Shown piece after piece: positions 52,816-62,215 of a DNA stretch of 64,000 bases. Position 1 is the stretch's first letter. Each line of letters opens with the position of its first letter. The DNA lies in the NCBI RefSeq assembly GCF_000377665.1, contig NZ_KB898647.1, positions 499,559-563,558 on the forward strand. The letters run 5' to 3'. The notes under the pieces are model-generated. The model made no database searches. It was given only the letters and a program-made list of their open reading frames with translations, and was not told the DNA's origin. The position numbers and the translations under genes are program-made. This DNA comes from Vreelandella zhanjiangensis DSM 21076. GTDB taxonomy: Bacteria > Pseudomonadota > Gammaproteobacteria > Pseudomonadales > Halomonadaceae.

Positions 52816-53409
52816 CTAACGGGCCAGCAGGCGGCCAAGTTCGGGGTCGTTGAATGCCCGGTTCAGACCGTCGCTCAAAAGGTCATTGAGCATACGGGTA
52901 TTGGTATCTTCACCCGGCTTGACTGCATAGCCTTGAGTGCGGCGTGAGGTATAGGTGCCGGTGTACGTCGTGCCTTTATTTTTGGCAATCGCGCGGAAAA
53001 CACCTTCAAGACGGGCCTCGTCCACTAACGGCTGGCCGCTGTCACCACGTCCGTACTGCAGGCTGGCAAGCTCAAGCGTCAGCGTAGGACGGCCCTGGGC
53101 CTGTTCCGTGGTGGGGTTAAAGCCCATTTCGCGAACTGCACGCTCGGCTTCCGCCTGCAGCTGGGGAATCAGCTCGTGGCTATTAACCGTGATTTGCGCA
53201 GTTGACATATTGCCACCCGCCCGCGTACCGATCACTTCACTTTCCCGGCCATCGACGGCAACAACCGTTACCTGCTGGCCTGATCCGGTTTGCGGTACGT
53301 TGCCACTGCGCTCTGGGCTAAGCTGAAGATATTGAGGGCTTGCACAGCCCGCTAACCAAACGCCTGCCAAAAGCACACCTGAAAGACGTAAAAACTGGCG
53401 CCGAAGCAT
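52816..53409 (-). CDS. YajG-like lipoprotein
   Basis: 198-residue lipoprotein with lipobox LAGC, then SPQYLQLSPERSGNV, as in the YajG family of gammaproteobacteria. GGAG lies six bases before the ATG at 53409. Function unknown; E. coli yajG neighbours ampG, which is not seen here. It is convergent with tpm. Confidence 0.85.
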   Translation of the reverse strand: MLRRQFLRLSGVLLAGVWLAGCASPQYLQLSPERSGNVPQTGSGQQVTVVAVDGRESEVIGTRAGGNMSTAQITVNSHELIPQLQAEAERAVREMGFNPTTEQAQGRPTLTLELASLQYGRGDSGQPLVDEARLEGVFRAIAKNKGTTYTGTYTSRRTQGYAVKPGEDTNTRMLNDLLSDGLNRAFNDPELGRLLAR

Positions 53410-53433
53410 ATTTTTCTCCGCTATTACGGTTTG

Positions 53434-53490
53434 TTTCAAGAAAGTGTCTTTGAGAACGTGTCTTAAAAAAACTGCCTTTGAATTTCTTTA
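53434..53490. repeat. Degenerate ~14-bp repeats upstream of the YajG-like gene
   Basis: Units TTTCAAGAAAGTGTC, TTTGAGAACGTGTC, TTAAAAAAACTGCC and TTTGAATTTCTTTA follow one another with 14-15-base period, in the leader of the lipoprotein gene. Confidence 0.65.
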
Positions 53491-53574
53491 TGCAAACTAT
53501 GCCGTTGTTACGCCTTAAATACCAGCAAGATACCGTCCGCGCTCATGAATTTATGCTAATGCTGGAATGACGTT

Positions 53575-54666
53575 TTAGGCTACCCGTGTCTGTTCTGCGG
53601 CCAGTGCTTCATCCTTAAACCGGTGCCACTGGCGAGGGTAGGCATAGAGATGCTGTCCGCGGCGCATTTCAAGGCGCTCAAAATCAGCATGGCGCACGGT
53701 GGCAAGCCAAGGCTTGGCTAACCAGTTGGCCTCCAATTCGACGCGCACTTCTGCACCCACTGGTGAAATGGCGGTGACCACTACCGGTAAATGGCAGGTG
53801 TCGCTTGGCTGCTCAGCCAGACGCACTTCATGTGGACGCAGCAGCAGCTCTTCGGCGCCATTCGGCAGGTCAACGTGTAGATAGGCATCGCCACAGGTTA
53901 AAACGCCGTTATTAACGTTGCCTTCCAAGTGGTTTACATCGCCTAGAAACTCAAACACAAAGCGGTTTTTGGGCGAATGATAAAGCGTATCCGGGGCGTC
54001 AATTTGCTCAATGCGCCCGTTACTCATCACCACGACTCGATCAGAAAGCTCCAAGGCCTCCTCCTGGTCGTGGGTCACAAATACGCTGGTAAAGTTGAGT
54101 TCGCTATGCAAGCGGCGAAGCCAGCGGCGTAGGTCCTGGCGGACTTTAGCGTCAAGCGCGCCAAACGGTTCATCAAGCAGCAATACGTCCGGTTTTACCG
54201 CTAGCGCACGGGCCAGCGAAACCCGCTGCTGCTGGCCGCCTGAAAGCTGCGCGGGGTAGCGCTTGGCCAAGTGCTCAAGCTGGACCATTTCAAGCAGACG
54301 AAAGACGCGAGCGCGAATCTCACCGCTTGAAGGGCGCTCTTTTTTGGGCATCACCGTCAGGCCAAACGCGACGTTGTCATACACGCTCATATGACGGAAA
54401 AGTGCGTAGTGCTGAAACACGAAGCCAATTCGCCGGTCACGCACGTGCACGTTGCTGACATCGCGGTCGCCGAACAGGATCTTGCCCGGTTCGGGCGAGC
54501 GGTCGGCGTTTTCAAGCCCCGCGATAATGCGTAGCAGGGTGGTTTTGCCTGAGCCTGACGGGCCCAATAAGCCTACCAGTTCGCCTTCATGGATATCCAG
54601 ATTAACGGGCTCAAGGGCCAGCGTTTTGCCAAAGTGTTTTGCAATATTCTGTAAGCGAATGCTCAT
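53575..54666 (-). CDS. cysA: Sulfate/thiosulfate ABC transporter ATPase
   Basis: ATP-binding subunit of the sulfate importer. Walker [17 protein letters not shown], signature [16 protein letters not shown], Walker [13 protein letters not shown] and a C-terminal TOBE region ([14 protein letters not shown]) are present. The ATG at 54666 overlaps the cysW stop (ATGA). Last gene of cysPTWA. Confidence 0.96.
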   Translation of the reverse strand: MSIRLQNIAKHFGKTLALEPVNLDIHEGELVGLLGPSGSGKTTLLRIIAGLENADRSPEPGKILFGDRDVSNVHVRDRRIGFVFQHYALFRHMSVYDNVAFGLTVMPKKERPSSGEIRARVFRLLEMVQLEHLAKRYPAQLSGGQQQRVSLARALAVKPDVLLLDEPFGALDAKVRQDLRRWLRRLHSELNFTSVFVTHDQEEALELSDRVVVMSNGRIEQIDAPDTLYHSPKNRFVFEFLGDVNHLEGNVNNGVLTCGDAYLHVDLPNGAEELLLRPHEVRLAEQPSDTCHLPVVVTAISPVGAEVRVELEANWLAKPWLATVRHADFERLEMRRGQHLYAYPRQWHRFKDEALAAEQTRVA

Positions 54667-55490
54667 AAGAGCGCCTCCCGACGCGATGCGCGCCATTCCA
54701 AACTTGCCTTGGCCGCCAGGGTAAGTAGAGCGATCAGGGCCAGCAGCGCGGCACAGGCAAAGGCGCCCACCGCGTTGTAATCCTGGTAAAGCTGTTCAAG
54801 GTGAAGGGGTAGCGTATTGGTTTGACCACGGATCGCGCCTGACACCACCGATACTGCGCCAAACTCACCCACCGCCCGGGCGTTGGTTAAAATGATCCCG
54901 TAAAGCAGCGCCCAGCGGATGTTGGGTAGCGTGACTCGCCAAAAGGTTATCCAGCCTTTTGCGCCAAGCGTAGCCGCGGCCTCTTCCTCGCGCGAGCCTT
55001 GTGCCTGCATCAGGGGAATAAGCTCGCGGGCAACAAACGGGCAGGTCACGAACACGGTGACCATCAAAATACCCGGCCAGGCAAACATCAGCTGAATATC
55101 ATGACCATCCAGCCAGCTGCCTATCCAGCCATTGCGCCCATAAAGCAGCAGATAAATAAGCCCTGCCACCACCGGTGAAACTGCAAACGGGATATCGATC
55201 AGGGTTTGCAGAATACGCCTGCCCGGAAAGCTGAAGCGGGTGACCAGCCACGCCAGGGCAACGCCAAATACCAAACAGATAGGAATGGTAAGCAGGGCAA
55301 CCCCGAGCGTTAAACCAATCGCATGCAGGGTGAAATAGTTGCTGACGTTAGACCAGAAAACCGCCATGCCCTGTGAAAACGCCTGGGCGAAGATAGCCAC
55401 CAGTGGCAAAAGCAGAAATAGCGCCGACAGTACTAACGCCGCGCCAATCAGCAGGCGTTTGACGGCCGGTGCATCACCGATTCGACGCAT
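54663..55490 (-). CDS. cysW: Sulfate ABC transporter permease CysW
   Basis: Inner-membrane permease of about six helices with [21 protein letters not shown] as coupling loop and [11 protein letters not shown] as family signature. It shares one base with cysT and four with cysA, a tightly coupled operon. Confidence 0.95.
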   Translation of the reverse strand: MRRIGDAPAVKRLLIGAALVLSALFLLLPLVAIFAQAFSQGMAVFWSNVSNYFTLHAIGLTLGVALLTIPICLVFGVALAWLVTRFSFPGRRILQTLIDIPFAVSPVVAGLIYLLLYGRNGWIGSWLDGHDIQLMFAWPGILMVTVFVTCPFVARELIPLMQAQGSREEEAAATLGAKGWITFWRVTLPNIRWALLYGIILTNARAVGEFGAVSVVSGAIRGQTNTLPLHLEQLYQDYNAVGAFACAALLALIALLTLAAKASLEWRASRREALL

Positions 55491-56341
55491 TAGCCTTTAC
55501 CTCCGTGCAGGCGGCGGACAAAACGACCCTGCCAGACATTAATGGCAAGCAGTAGAGCAAGCGAAACGAACAGCACCACGGAAGCAATGGCAGACGCGCC
55601 CGCGTAGTCGTACTCCTGCAGCTTGACGAAAATCATCAAGGCGGTAATTTCAGTTTCGTAGGGCATATTGCCCGCGATAAAAATAATCGCGCCAAACTCG
55701 CCAAGCGAGCGCACAAAGGCAAGCCCCGTGCCGGTAACCAGGGCTGGCCACAAATGCGGCATGATGACCCGGCGAAAGGCGACCCCGTCGGTGGCACCTA
55801 ACGACATGGCAGCTTCATCGACTTCAGCAGGTAAATCCTCTAACACCGGCTGAACGGTGCGCACCACAAACGGAATGCTGGTGAACGCCATGGCAAGCGC
55901 GATACCTACCCAGGTGTAGGCGACCTGAAAGCCCAACGGCTCAAGCAGACGTCCCATCCAGCCGCTACCCGCGTACAGAGTGGCGAGCGTAATACCTGCA
56001 ACCGCCGTGGGTAGGGCAAAGGGCAGGTCCATCAGCGCATCAAGCAGGCGTTTGCCCGGAAACTCATAGCGAACCAGTACCCACGCCAGCAGTAGACCGA
56101 ATACGGCATTGATCAAGGCGGCGACTGCTGCGGCACCGATGGTGACCGTATAGCTTGCGACAATCCGACCTTCGGTAATGATCGCCCAGTATTGAGCAAG
56201 GCTCAGATTGGAGAGTTGGCCAAACAGCCCGGTAATAGGCAATAAAAGTACCAGCGAGATAAATAGCACGCTGATACCCATTGAAAGACCAAAACCCGGC
56301 AACACACGAGTGTTGCCGGTTAGACGTAATGCTAGGCTCAT
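55490..56341 (-). CDS. cysT: Sulfate ABC transporter permease CysT
   Basis: Permease partner of CysW (also called CysU). The coupling loop is EAAMSLGATDGVAFRRVIMP and the motif GEFGAIIFIAGNMP. It follows the binding-protein gene by nine bases. Confidence 0.95.
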   Translation of the reverse strand: MSLALRLTGNTRVLPGFGLSMGISVLFISLVLLLPITGLFGQLSNLSLAQYWAIITEGRIVASYTVTIGAAAVAALINAVFGLLLAWVLVRYEFPGKRLLDALMDLPFALPTAVAGITLATLYAGSGWMGRLLEPLGFQVAYTWVGIALAMAFTSIPFVVRTVQPVLEDLPAEVDEAAMSLGATDGVAFRRVIMPHLWPALVTGTGLAFVRSLGEFGAIIFIAGNMPYETEITALMIFVKLQEYDYAGASAIASVVLFVSLALLLAINVWQGRFVRRLHGGKG

Positions 56342-56350
56342 AATGTCTTG

Positions 56351-57361
56351 TTAACGACGCTGCAATTGATCAAGAAGTGCACCACTTTCAAAGTGATTGG
56401 TCATCGCTTCATCCCAGCTGCCAAATACGTCTTCAACGTTGAACAGTTCGGTTTCCGGAAACTCGTCAGCAAATTCTTCAACCACGGTTTCATCGTGAAC
56501 GCGGTAATTGAATCCTGCCAGCAGGCGCTGAGTGTCTTCCTGGTATAAAAACTCAAGGTAGCTCTGCGCAAGGTCGCTGTTGCCATTGCGCTCGGCATTC
56601 TCGCCAACCACGGCAACCGGGAATTCGGCAAGAATACTGATGGGCGGTACGATCACTTCGTAATCATCACTACCGTATTCATTACGGATATTGTTAACTT
56701 CTGACTCAAAGCTGATCAGAACATCGCCGATACCACGTTCGATAAAGCTCGTGGTAGCGCCGCGGCCGCCCGTATCGAAGACCGAAACATTGGCCAGGAA
56801 GGTACGCATGAAGTCCTGAATCTGCTCGTCATCACCATCGAACGCCTGGTCAGCAAACCCCCAGGCAGCAAGATACGTATAGCGACCGTTGCCTGACGTT
56901 TTAGGATTCGGGAAAACAATGCTGACGTCTTCCTTGGCCAGATCGTCCCAGCTTTCGATGCCCTTGGGGTTATCTTTGCGTACTAAAAAGGCGGTAGTCG
57001 AGTAGTAGGGAGATGCATTATTTTCGAACGCCTGTTGCCAGTCTTCTGCCACCAGGCCCGCGTCCGCCAGCACCTGCACATCGGTTACCTGATTGAACGT
57101 GACCACGTCCGCCCGAAGCCCCTGCATGATGGCGCGTGCCTGTGCAGAAGAGCCGCCATGAGACTGGTTAATGCTGATTTCTTCACCGTGTTCTTCCTGC
57201 CACCATGCCTGAAACTCAGGGTTGATAGCGCTGAACAGCTCGCGGGCAATATCATAGGAAGAGTTAAGCAGCTCACGTTCTTGCGCCATGGCGGGGCTGG
57301 CAATGCTGGCGCCCAATGCAATGGCAAGCAGGCTGCGGCGAAACAGTACAGGTAACGTCAT
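56351..57361 (-). CDS. Sulfate-binding periplasmic protein
   Basis: 336 residues with a signal peptide ending SPAMAQERELLNSSYD, then the sulfate-binding family pattern SHGGSSAQARAI, PNPKTSGNGRYTYLAAWG and GRGATTSFIERGIGDVLISFE. CysP or Sbp; the two cannot be told apart safely by eye. Leads the cys operon. The upstream 280 bases are AT-rich around 57420-57465, a plausible CysB-controlled region, but I cannot define a site. Confidence 0.93.
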   Translation of the reverse strand: MTLPVLFRRSLLAIALGASIASPAMAQERELLNSSYDIARELFSAINPEFQAWWQEEHGEEISINQSHGGSSAQARAIMQGLRADVVTFNQVTDVQVLADAGLVAEDWQQAFENNASPYYSTTAFLVRKDNPKGIESWDDLAKEDVSIVFPNPKTSGNGRYTYLAAWGFADQAFDGDDEQIQDFMRTFLANVSVFDTGGRGATTSFIERGIGDVLISFESEVNNIRNEYGSDDYEVIVPPISILAEFPVAVVGENAERNGNSDLAQSYLEFLYQEDTQRLLAGFNYRVHDETVVEEFADEFPETELFNVEDVFGSWDEAMTNHFESGALLDQLQRR

Positions 57362-57554
57362 GACAAGCTCCTAAAAGCAATTCAGATAGCAATGGGCATA
57401 CGATAATCCTGAGGTTATGGAATTACAATAAAGTTTTATATTCTTTTTGGGAATAATGCCACGACTAACTGTCACACAAGATATGTTTCAAATCGCTAGT
57501 CTTGGCGATTAACAAATGAGCGCGACAAAACAGCGCCTGTTTTTTTGATCTGCT

Positions 57555-57564
57555 CTGTTAAAAT
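57555..57564 (+). promoter_or_regulatory. Extended -10 element upstream of rpe
   Basis: CTGTTAAAAT (TGT-TAAAAT) followed by GCG, the same string found twice upstream of the YhiN-like gene. It lies 82 bases before the rpe start. No clear -35. Confidence 0.4.
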
Positions 57565-57645
57565 GCGCGCTTTGCAAAGGGCACCGCCAGGTTTGTTCCT
57601 GAACAGACCGGTTACCCTTTTTCAATGGTTAATCAGGAGTGTGCC

Positions 57646-58341
57646 ATGAGCGTTAAGCATGATTATTTAATTGCCCCCTCAATTCTATCGGCCAACTTTG
57701 CCCGCCTGGGAGAAGAGGTGGATAACGTGCTGGCTGCCGGGGCTGACGTTGTTCATTTTGACGTTATGGACAACCACTACGTGCCTAACCTGACGATCGG
57801 GCCGATGGTATGCAAGGCACTGCGTAACCATGGCGTGACCGCGCCCATTGATGTGCATCTAATGGTCAAGCCGGTGGATCGCATGATCAGTGATTTTATC
57901 GAGGCTGGGGCCAGCTACATTACCTTTCACCCTGAGGCTTCTGAGCATATTGACCGCTCGCTTCAGTTGATTCGCGATGGAGGCTGCAAAGCGGGGCTGG
58001 TGTTTAACCCGGCGACCTCGCTCTCCTATCTTGATTACGTGATGGATAAGATCGATATCGTGCTGCTCATGAGCGTTAACCCAGGGTTTGGCGGGCAGTC
58101 GTTTATTCCCGCCACGCTCGATAAGCTGCGTGAGGCGCGGGCGCGTATTGATGCGTCCGGTAAGGACATTCGCCTGGAAATCGATGGTGGTGTTAAAGCG
58201 GACAATATTGCTGAGATCGCTGCGGCAGGGGCGGATATGTTTGTCGCCGGGTCCGCCATTTTTAATGCCCATGAAGCCAGCGACCCGCACGGCTATGATT
58301 CGGTGATCAATAAAATGCGTGCCGCGCTGGCCCAGAAATAA
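57646..58341 (+). CDS. rpe: Ribulose-phosphate 3-epimerase
   Basis: TIM-barrel epimerase of the pentose phosphate pathway. Motifs [51 protein letters not shown] and EIDGGVK are all present. The ATG at 57646 is preceded by GGAG; an in-frame ATG at 57625 is less likely. Confidence 0.97.
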   Translation: MSVKHDYLIAPSILSANFARLGEEVDNVLAAGADVVHFDVMDNHYVPNLTIGPMVCKALRNHGVTAPIDVHLMVKPVDRMISDFIEAGASYITFHPEASEHIDRSLQLIRDGGCKAGLVFNPATSLSYLDYVMDKIDIVLLMSVNPGFGGQSFIPATLDKLREARARIDASGKDIRLEIDGGVKADNIAEIAAAGADMFVAGSAIFNAHEASDPHGYDSVINKMRAALAQK

Positions 58342-58389
58342 CGCCTCTTCAGTTCTAAAGTCATTAGTCTTTAGCTAGGGCTTAAAGCC

Positions 58390-59688
58390 TCAGTGAAGCT
58401 TCATGCGTGGCTTGAGATAGCGGTTAAGCTTATCGACTAGCCACGTAAGCCCCGTTTTAGGGATGCCATGAATCGACATCTGATGCATACGGTAAAGCGA
58501 CGCGTAGCATTGGCGAGCAAGCCAGCCTTCCAGGAACAGCCCGCGTGACGCCGAGCTACGCATCAGATTGCCTACCGCGTCATAGCGTGCAAGCGATACA
58601 AGCGAGCCGTGATCACGGTAGTTGAAGTCTTTAAGCGGTTTACCTTCCAGCGCATGCACCAGGTTTTTAGCCAGCAGTTTGGCCTGTTGGTGTGCGGCCT
58701 GCGCACGTGGCGGCACGGAGCTGTCTTCGCCCAGCGGGCAGCATGCGCAGTCGCCTAATGCGAAAATATGTGGGTCATCGACGCTTTGCAGTGTTTTAGC
58801 GACGTTGATCTGATTTTTCTTATTGGTGGAAAGCCCCAGTTTGGTTAAAAACTCAGGGGCTTTGATGCCCGCGGCCCATACGTTCAGGTCGGTTTCTATG
58901 ATCTCCCCGTCGTCGGTAACCAACTGATTACTTTTGGCTTCCTTGATCGCGGTGTTGATATGCACCTTGACGCCCAGGCTTTCCAGCTCTTTTTGCACGG
59001 TTTGGCTAACCCGCTCAGAAAGCCCTGGCAGCAGCCGGGGAGCGGCTTCAAGAAGGTGGACGCTGATTTGTTGGTGATCAAGTGCCGTTACGCCATAGGT
59101 ATTTAACAGGCGCGAGGCATCAAAAAGCTCGGCAGACAGCTCAACGCCCGTGGCGCCGCCGCCCACAATGCCAATCGTTAACTCAGTGTGCTGACGCAAC
59201 GATGGGTCGGTGTAGCGCAAAAAAGTGTTAATCATTTCACGCTGGAATAATTTGGCCTGCTGCGGCGAATCGATAAAGTGACAGTGCTCGGCGACGCCCT
59301 CTGTTCCAAAATCGTTGGAAACGCTGCCCAGGGCCAAAACCAGATAGTCATAGTGCAATTCACGCTCGGGAAGCACCTCGTAACCATCTTCATCATAAAT
59401 AGGCGATAGGTGTAGAACCTTCTGCTCGCGATCAAGCCCATGTAGAGAGCCGCGCTGGTAGCGGTAAAAGTGAGCCGAGGAGTGCCCGCGATAATCCACT
59501 TCATCCATGCTGGAGTTAAGAACACCCGTTGCCAGCTCATGAAGTAGCGGTTTCCACACGTGGGTCGCATTGCGGTCTAAGAGGACTATTTCGGCGCGTT
59601 TGCGTTTGCCTAAAGTGTGCCCTAAACGAGTGGCAAGCGCTAAACCGCCAGCGCCGCCACCCACAATAACGATTCGAGGTATGGCCAT
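58390..59688 (-). CDS. ndh: Type II NADH dehydrogenase
   Basis: FAD-dependent, non-proton-pumping NADH:quinone reductase. It has an FAD loop IVIVGGGAGGLALATRLG, a NAD loop GIVGGGATGVELSAEL and the C-terminal ALGDCACCP. AAGGAGAT sits directly before the ATG at 59688. It is convergent with rpe and divergent from gph, interrupting the rpe-gph neighbourhood seen in Pseudomonas. Confidence 0.92.
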   Translation of the reverse strand: MAIPRIVIVGGGAGGLALATRLGHTLGKRKRAEIVLLDRNATHVWKPLLHELATGVLNSSMDEVDYRGHSSAHFYRYQRGSLHGLDREQKVLHLSPIYDEDGYEVLPERELHYDYLVLALGSVSNDFGTEGVAEHCHFIDSPQQAKLFQREMINTFLRYTDPSLRQHTELTIGIVGGGATGVELSAELFDASRLLNTYGVTALDHQQISVHLLEAAPRLLPGLSERVSQTVQKELESLGVKVHINTAIKEAKSNQLVTDDGEIIETDLNVWAAGIKAPEFLTKLGLSTNKKNQINVAKTLQSVDDPHIFALGDCACCPLGEDSSVPPRAQAAHQQAKLLAKNLVHALEGKPLKDFNYRDHGSLVSLARYDAVGNLMRSSASRGLFLEGWLARQCYASLYRMHQMSIHGIPKTGLTWLVDKLNRYLKPRMKLH

Positions 59689-59912
59689 TAATATCTCCTT
59701 GGCTAAACGAAGATCCATGGGTGTTTCAATCACGTCGTGCTGAAACACAAAGACTTTGGCCTCAGCATAGAAGCTTCCAGCCCTTATGACTAATGCATTA
59801 GCGTTTTTGGAACAGTAAGATACTAGGCAAACACGTCATACGATGACGCTAACAATGTGATCGCCGTTATGGCAAAAACGTTCTTATCAGTCGCGTTCTG
59901 GGGAGTAGGGCC

Positions 59913-60608
59913 GTGCACGCTATATTACATGGGAAACGGTTAGTGGCATTTGATCTGGATGGAACGCTGATCGACTCCGTACCGGATCTTGCGGTCGCGG
60001 TGCAACAGGCGCTGGGTAAGCTTAATTTGCCGTTACCAACCGAGGAACGGGTGCGCGATTGGGTCGGCAATGGCGCGCCGGTGCTGGTTGAACGCGCCCT
60101 TACCTGGGCTCTGGGGCATCCGCCTGAGGAGGATCTTCAAGCACGCGCTCTTGATGCGTTTATGGAGTATTACGCCGCTGCGCCTAATGCATTAACGACG
60201 CTATATCCAGGTGTAAAACAAGCGCTGGAAGCGCTTCATCATGCAGGCTTTACGTTTGCGCTGATTACCAATAAACCTGAGCAGTTCATTAAGCCGATTC
60301 TTGAGCACTTTGGTTTGCGCGAATGGTTTTCGCTGTGGGTCGGAGGAGATACGCTGGCCGAGAAAAAGCCTTCACCGTTACCGCTTTTACATATCGCTGA
60401 CGCGTGTAATGTGGCACCCGGTGAATGCCTAATGGTGGGTGATTCACGCCACGATATCGAAGCGGGCAAGGCCGCAGGTTTTGCAACGCTTGCCTTGCCG
60501 TATGGTTATAACCATGGTGACCCGATCGAGCGTAGTCAGCCGGATGTTGTGCTTTCATCGCTACTCGCGCTGTTGGAACCTGAAACTGAGCAGGCCTATG
60601 CCCAGTAG
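59913..60608 (+). CDS. gph: Phosphoglycolate phosphatase
   Basis: HAD-family phosphatase that removes 2-phosphoglycolate. Motif I FDLDGTLIDSVPDL, motif II ITNKPE, and motifs III/IV around AEKKPSPLPL and VGDSRHDIEAGKAAG. Length 231 is normal. It is the usual neighbour of rpe and trpE/G; trpE is not here. Confidence 0.93.
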   Translation: MHAILHGKRLVAFDLDGTLIDSVPDLAVAVQQALGKLNLPLPTEERVRDWVGNGAPVLVERALTWALGHPPEEDLQARALDAFMEYYAAAPNALTTLYPGVKQALEALHHAGFTFALITNKPEQFIKPILEHFGLREWFSLWVGGDTLAEKKPSPLPLLHIADACNVAPGECLMVGDSRHDIEAGKAAGFATLALPYGYNHGDPIERSQPDVVLSSLLALLEPETEQAYAQ

Positions 60609-60616
60609 CGGTGTGG

Positions 60617-61531
60617 CTACTCAGGGCGCGCGCCGCCTAGCGCTTCATGGATGAGTTCGGTGTTATGACGCATCATGGCGGGGTAGTTATAGGCCGGTTT
60701 GTCCTGGTTGCTTAATGAATCAACGTAGAGCGGGCCTGCCAGCGTAATGCCTGTTTCTCGCGCCAGGGCATCCATATGGATGAAGTCGACGGTGCTCTCG
60801 TAAAACAGCGCAGGGGGGCGGGTCGCGTTCAAACGTTCGCTCATTTGAGCCATGGCATCGGCGCTCCCCATGGTTTCGTTATTTATTCCCCAAATAGAGG
60901 CGTATTCAAAATCGTAGGCACGCGCAAAGTAGGCCAAGCCTGCCTCGCTAGTAATCAGAGAGCGGTTGGTGTTGGGAACGCCGTCCAAACGTTGCTCGAT
61001 CATCTGATCAAGCGTTTTCAAAGCGCCATAGGCTTTTTCGGCGCGGGCATAAAACGCGTCGGCTTTAGATGGGTAATGCTCAGCCAGGGTTTCGGCAATT
61101 ACTTCGACATAGGCGGCAGCGCCTCGCGGGTCCATCCACATATGCGGATCGACCGCCCCTTTATACTGGCCCGTGGTGATGGCAAGCGGAAAGACGTCTG
61201 CGTTTTCCGCAACGGCCTTGAGGACAAGCGAGTCATCAGACATGGCCACGACATGGCGTAGCCAGGGCTCTAGCCCATAGCCGTTATAAAACATGATGTC
61301 GGCTTTTTCGATGGCCAGAACGTTGGGCGGCGTTAGCTCCCAGTTATGGACATCGGCGCCGGTGGGCACGATGACGCTTACTTGGATATCGTCGCCTGCA
61401 ATACGCTTGACCAGGTCTTCAAGGACTGGAAAAGAAGCGATGACATTGAGTGTTGAGGCGCTTGCTAGCGGTGATGCGCTCATAAAAATACTTAATACGA
61501 GCGTGCGCACCCAGGTCACTCGCTTTTGCAT
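60617..61531 (-). CDS. Metal ABC transporter substrate-binding protein (ZnuA/TroA family)
   Basis: Periplasmic Zn- or Mn-binding protein with a signal peptide (SIFMSASPLASAS). Metal ligands are visible as H in DVHNWELTP, H in DPHMWMDP, E in ITSEAGLAYFARAY, and a C-terminal acidic ligand, probably E in FYESTVD. No long His-rich loop is present, which fits Mn-type or minimal Zn-type members. The ATG at 61531 has GGGAG before it. No permease or ATPase gene is next to it, so it must pair with a transporter encoded elsewhere. Convergent with gph with only eight bases between. Confidence 0.9.
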   Translation of the reverse strand: MQKRVTWVRTLVLSIFMSASPLASASTLNVIASFPVLEDLVKRIAGDDIQVSVIVPTGADVHNWELTPPNVLAIEKADIMFYNGYGLEPWLRHVVAMSDDSLVLKAVAENADVFPLAITTGQYKGAVDPHMWMDPRGAAAYVEVIAETLAEHYPSKADAFYARAEKAYGALKTLDQMIEQRLDGVPNTNRSLITSEAGLAYFARAYDFEYASIWGINNETMGSADAMAQMSERLNATRPPALFYESTVDFIHMDALARETGITLAGPLYVDSLSNQDKPAYNYPAMMRHNTELIHEALGGARPE

Positions 61532-61612
61532 TTTACGCTCCCACTCGATTAAAGGCTCAAGATAATAAAGACTGCCGCGGCCCATTGCTAGTTCCTGAGC
61601 GTTTAAAATTGG

Positions 61613-61640
61613 TTATAAGCTATTGTTATTAATAGTATAA
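61613..61640. promoter_or_regulatory. Palindromic AT-rich element upstream of the metal-binding protein gene
   Basis: CTATT-N6-AATAG inverted repeat (61620-61635) flanked by TTATA and TATAA. It lies about 80 bases before the znuA-like start, where a Fur-, Zur- or MntR-type repressor could act. It does not match the Fur consensus well. Confidence 0.35.
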
Positions 61641-61738
61641 GAGTTGTAGAAGGAGGCGCCTAATTGGTCGATTTGCAACTTATTTATGCTTAGAAAAGAT
61701 ATTGTGATCATGGCACGTGGTGCTCAATTCACAAGCAT

Positions 61739-61784
61739 GCAAACTAAACCATGCTAATTAAACGTCGTGCTAATTAAAAATAGT
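61739..61784. repeat. Tandem 16-bp repeats in the intergenic region
   Basis: GCTAATTAAACGTCGT (61753) and GCTAATTAAAAATAGT (61769) are adjacent, preceded by a degenerate 14-base unit beginning GCAAACTAAAC. Confidence 0.7.
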
Positions 61785-61844
61785 AACGCTGATCACCTAT
61801 TTCCACCACAAAGAGCCTATTGCATAACAAAGCGTCTGAGAATA

Positions 61845-61876
61845 TGAGGTTAGGAAAATGTAAGGTTGTAAAAATG
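61845..61876. repeat. Tandem 16-bp duplication before the 53-residue gene
   Basis: TGAGGTTAGGAAAATG and TAAGGTTGTAAAAATG are adjacent, ending 38 bases before the start codon. Confidence 0.65.
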
Positions 61877-61914
61877 TTCTACCCTTGAAGTTGTTTCACC
61901 CAAGGAGAAGGACG

Positions 61915-62076
61915 ATGAGCGAATTTTATAAAGTGCGGGAGCGCAACGGTGAATTTCACGTGATTGATACGCGACCCGATGACTCTCAAACCGATGAAAC
62001 CTCCGTGGTTTCCTATTCCACCCGCCAAGAGGCCGAAGACGAAGCCAGACGCCTTAACGAAAACTCTTTAGGTTAA
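61915..62076 (+). CDS. Small DUF2188-like protein
   Basis: 53 residues, SEFYKVRERNGEFHVIDTRPD and STRQEAEDEARRLNENS, which resembles DUF2188-type small proteins (a beta hairpin followed by an Ala/Glu-rich helix). AAGGAGAAGGA before the ATG strongly supports translation. No known function. The 3' end (TTAGGTTAA) is repeated twice more downstream. Confidence 0.75.
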   Translation: MSEFYKVRERNGEFHVIDTRPDDSQTDETSVVSYSTRQEAEDEARRLNENSLG

Positions 62077-62109
62077 AGTACTTAGGTTAAAGCGCTTAGG
62101 ATACAGTAC
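62068..62109. repeat. Three tandem 14-bp units starting in a stop codon
   Basis: TTAGGTTAAAGTAC, TTAGGTTAAAGCGC and TTAGGATACAGTAC are gapless. The first unit begins with the last two codons and the TAA stop of the 53-residue gene, so the gene's end has been copied into the spacer. Confidence 0.8.
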
Positions 62110-62131
62110 TCGGCGCCGACGCTAGTCGACG

Positions 62132-62166
62132 TGAAAACAGAAAGCCCGTGGGCTTTCTGTTTTAAA
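62132..62166. terminator. Bidirectional terminator
   Basis: Perfect stem AAAACAGAAAGCCC / GGGCTTTCTGTTTT with a 2-base spacer (four-base loop when folded). It ends the 53-residue gene and can also serve the 65-residue gene on the minus strand. Confidence 0.85.
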
Positions 62167-62203
62167 GACTGCTGTTTTAAAGACTACTGTATTAAATAGG
62201 ACT
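62157..62203. repeat. Three tandem 15-bp units starting in the terminator arm
   Basis: CTGTTTTAAAGACTG, CTGTTTTAAAGACTA and CTGTATTAAATAGGA. The first unit begins in the 3' arm of the terminator hairpin. Confidence 0.8.
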
Positions 62204-62215
62204 GCTTGGGAAGAA

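Larger units (their letters stand above)
61532..61914. other. AT-rich intergenic region
   Basis: About 380 bases without a gene between divergent genes. It holds a palindromic AT-rich element (61613-61640), two sets of short tandem duplications (61739-61784 and 61845-61876) and, at 61902-61911, the ribosome binding site AAGGAGAAGGA of the 53-residue gene. No clear -35/-10 pair stands out. Confidence 0.6.

Noticed and set aside
57420..57465. CysB site upstream of the sulfate operon
   Set aside because: The region is AT-rich as expected, but CysB sites are too degenerate to call by eye.
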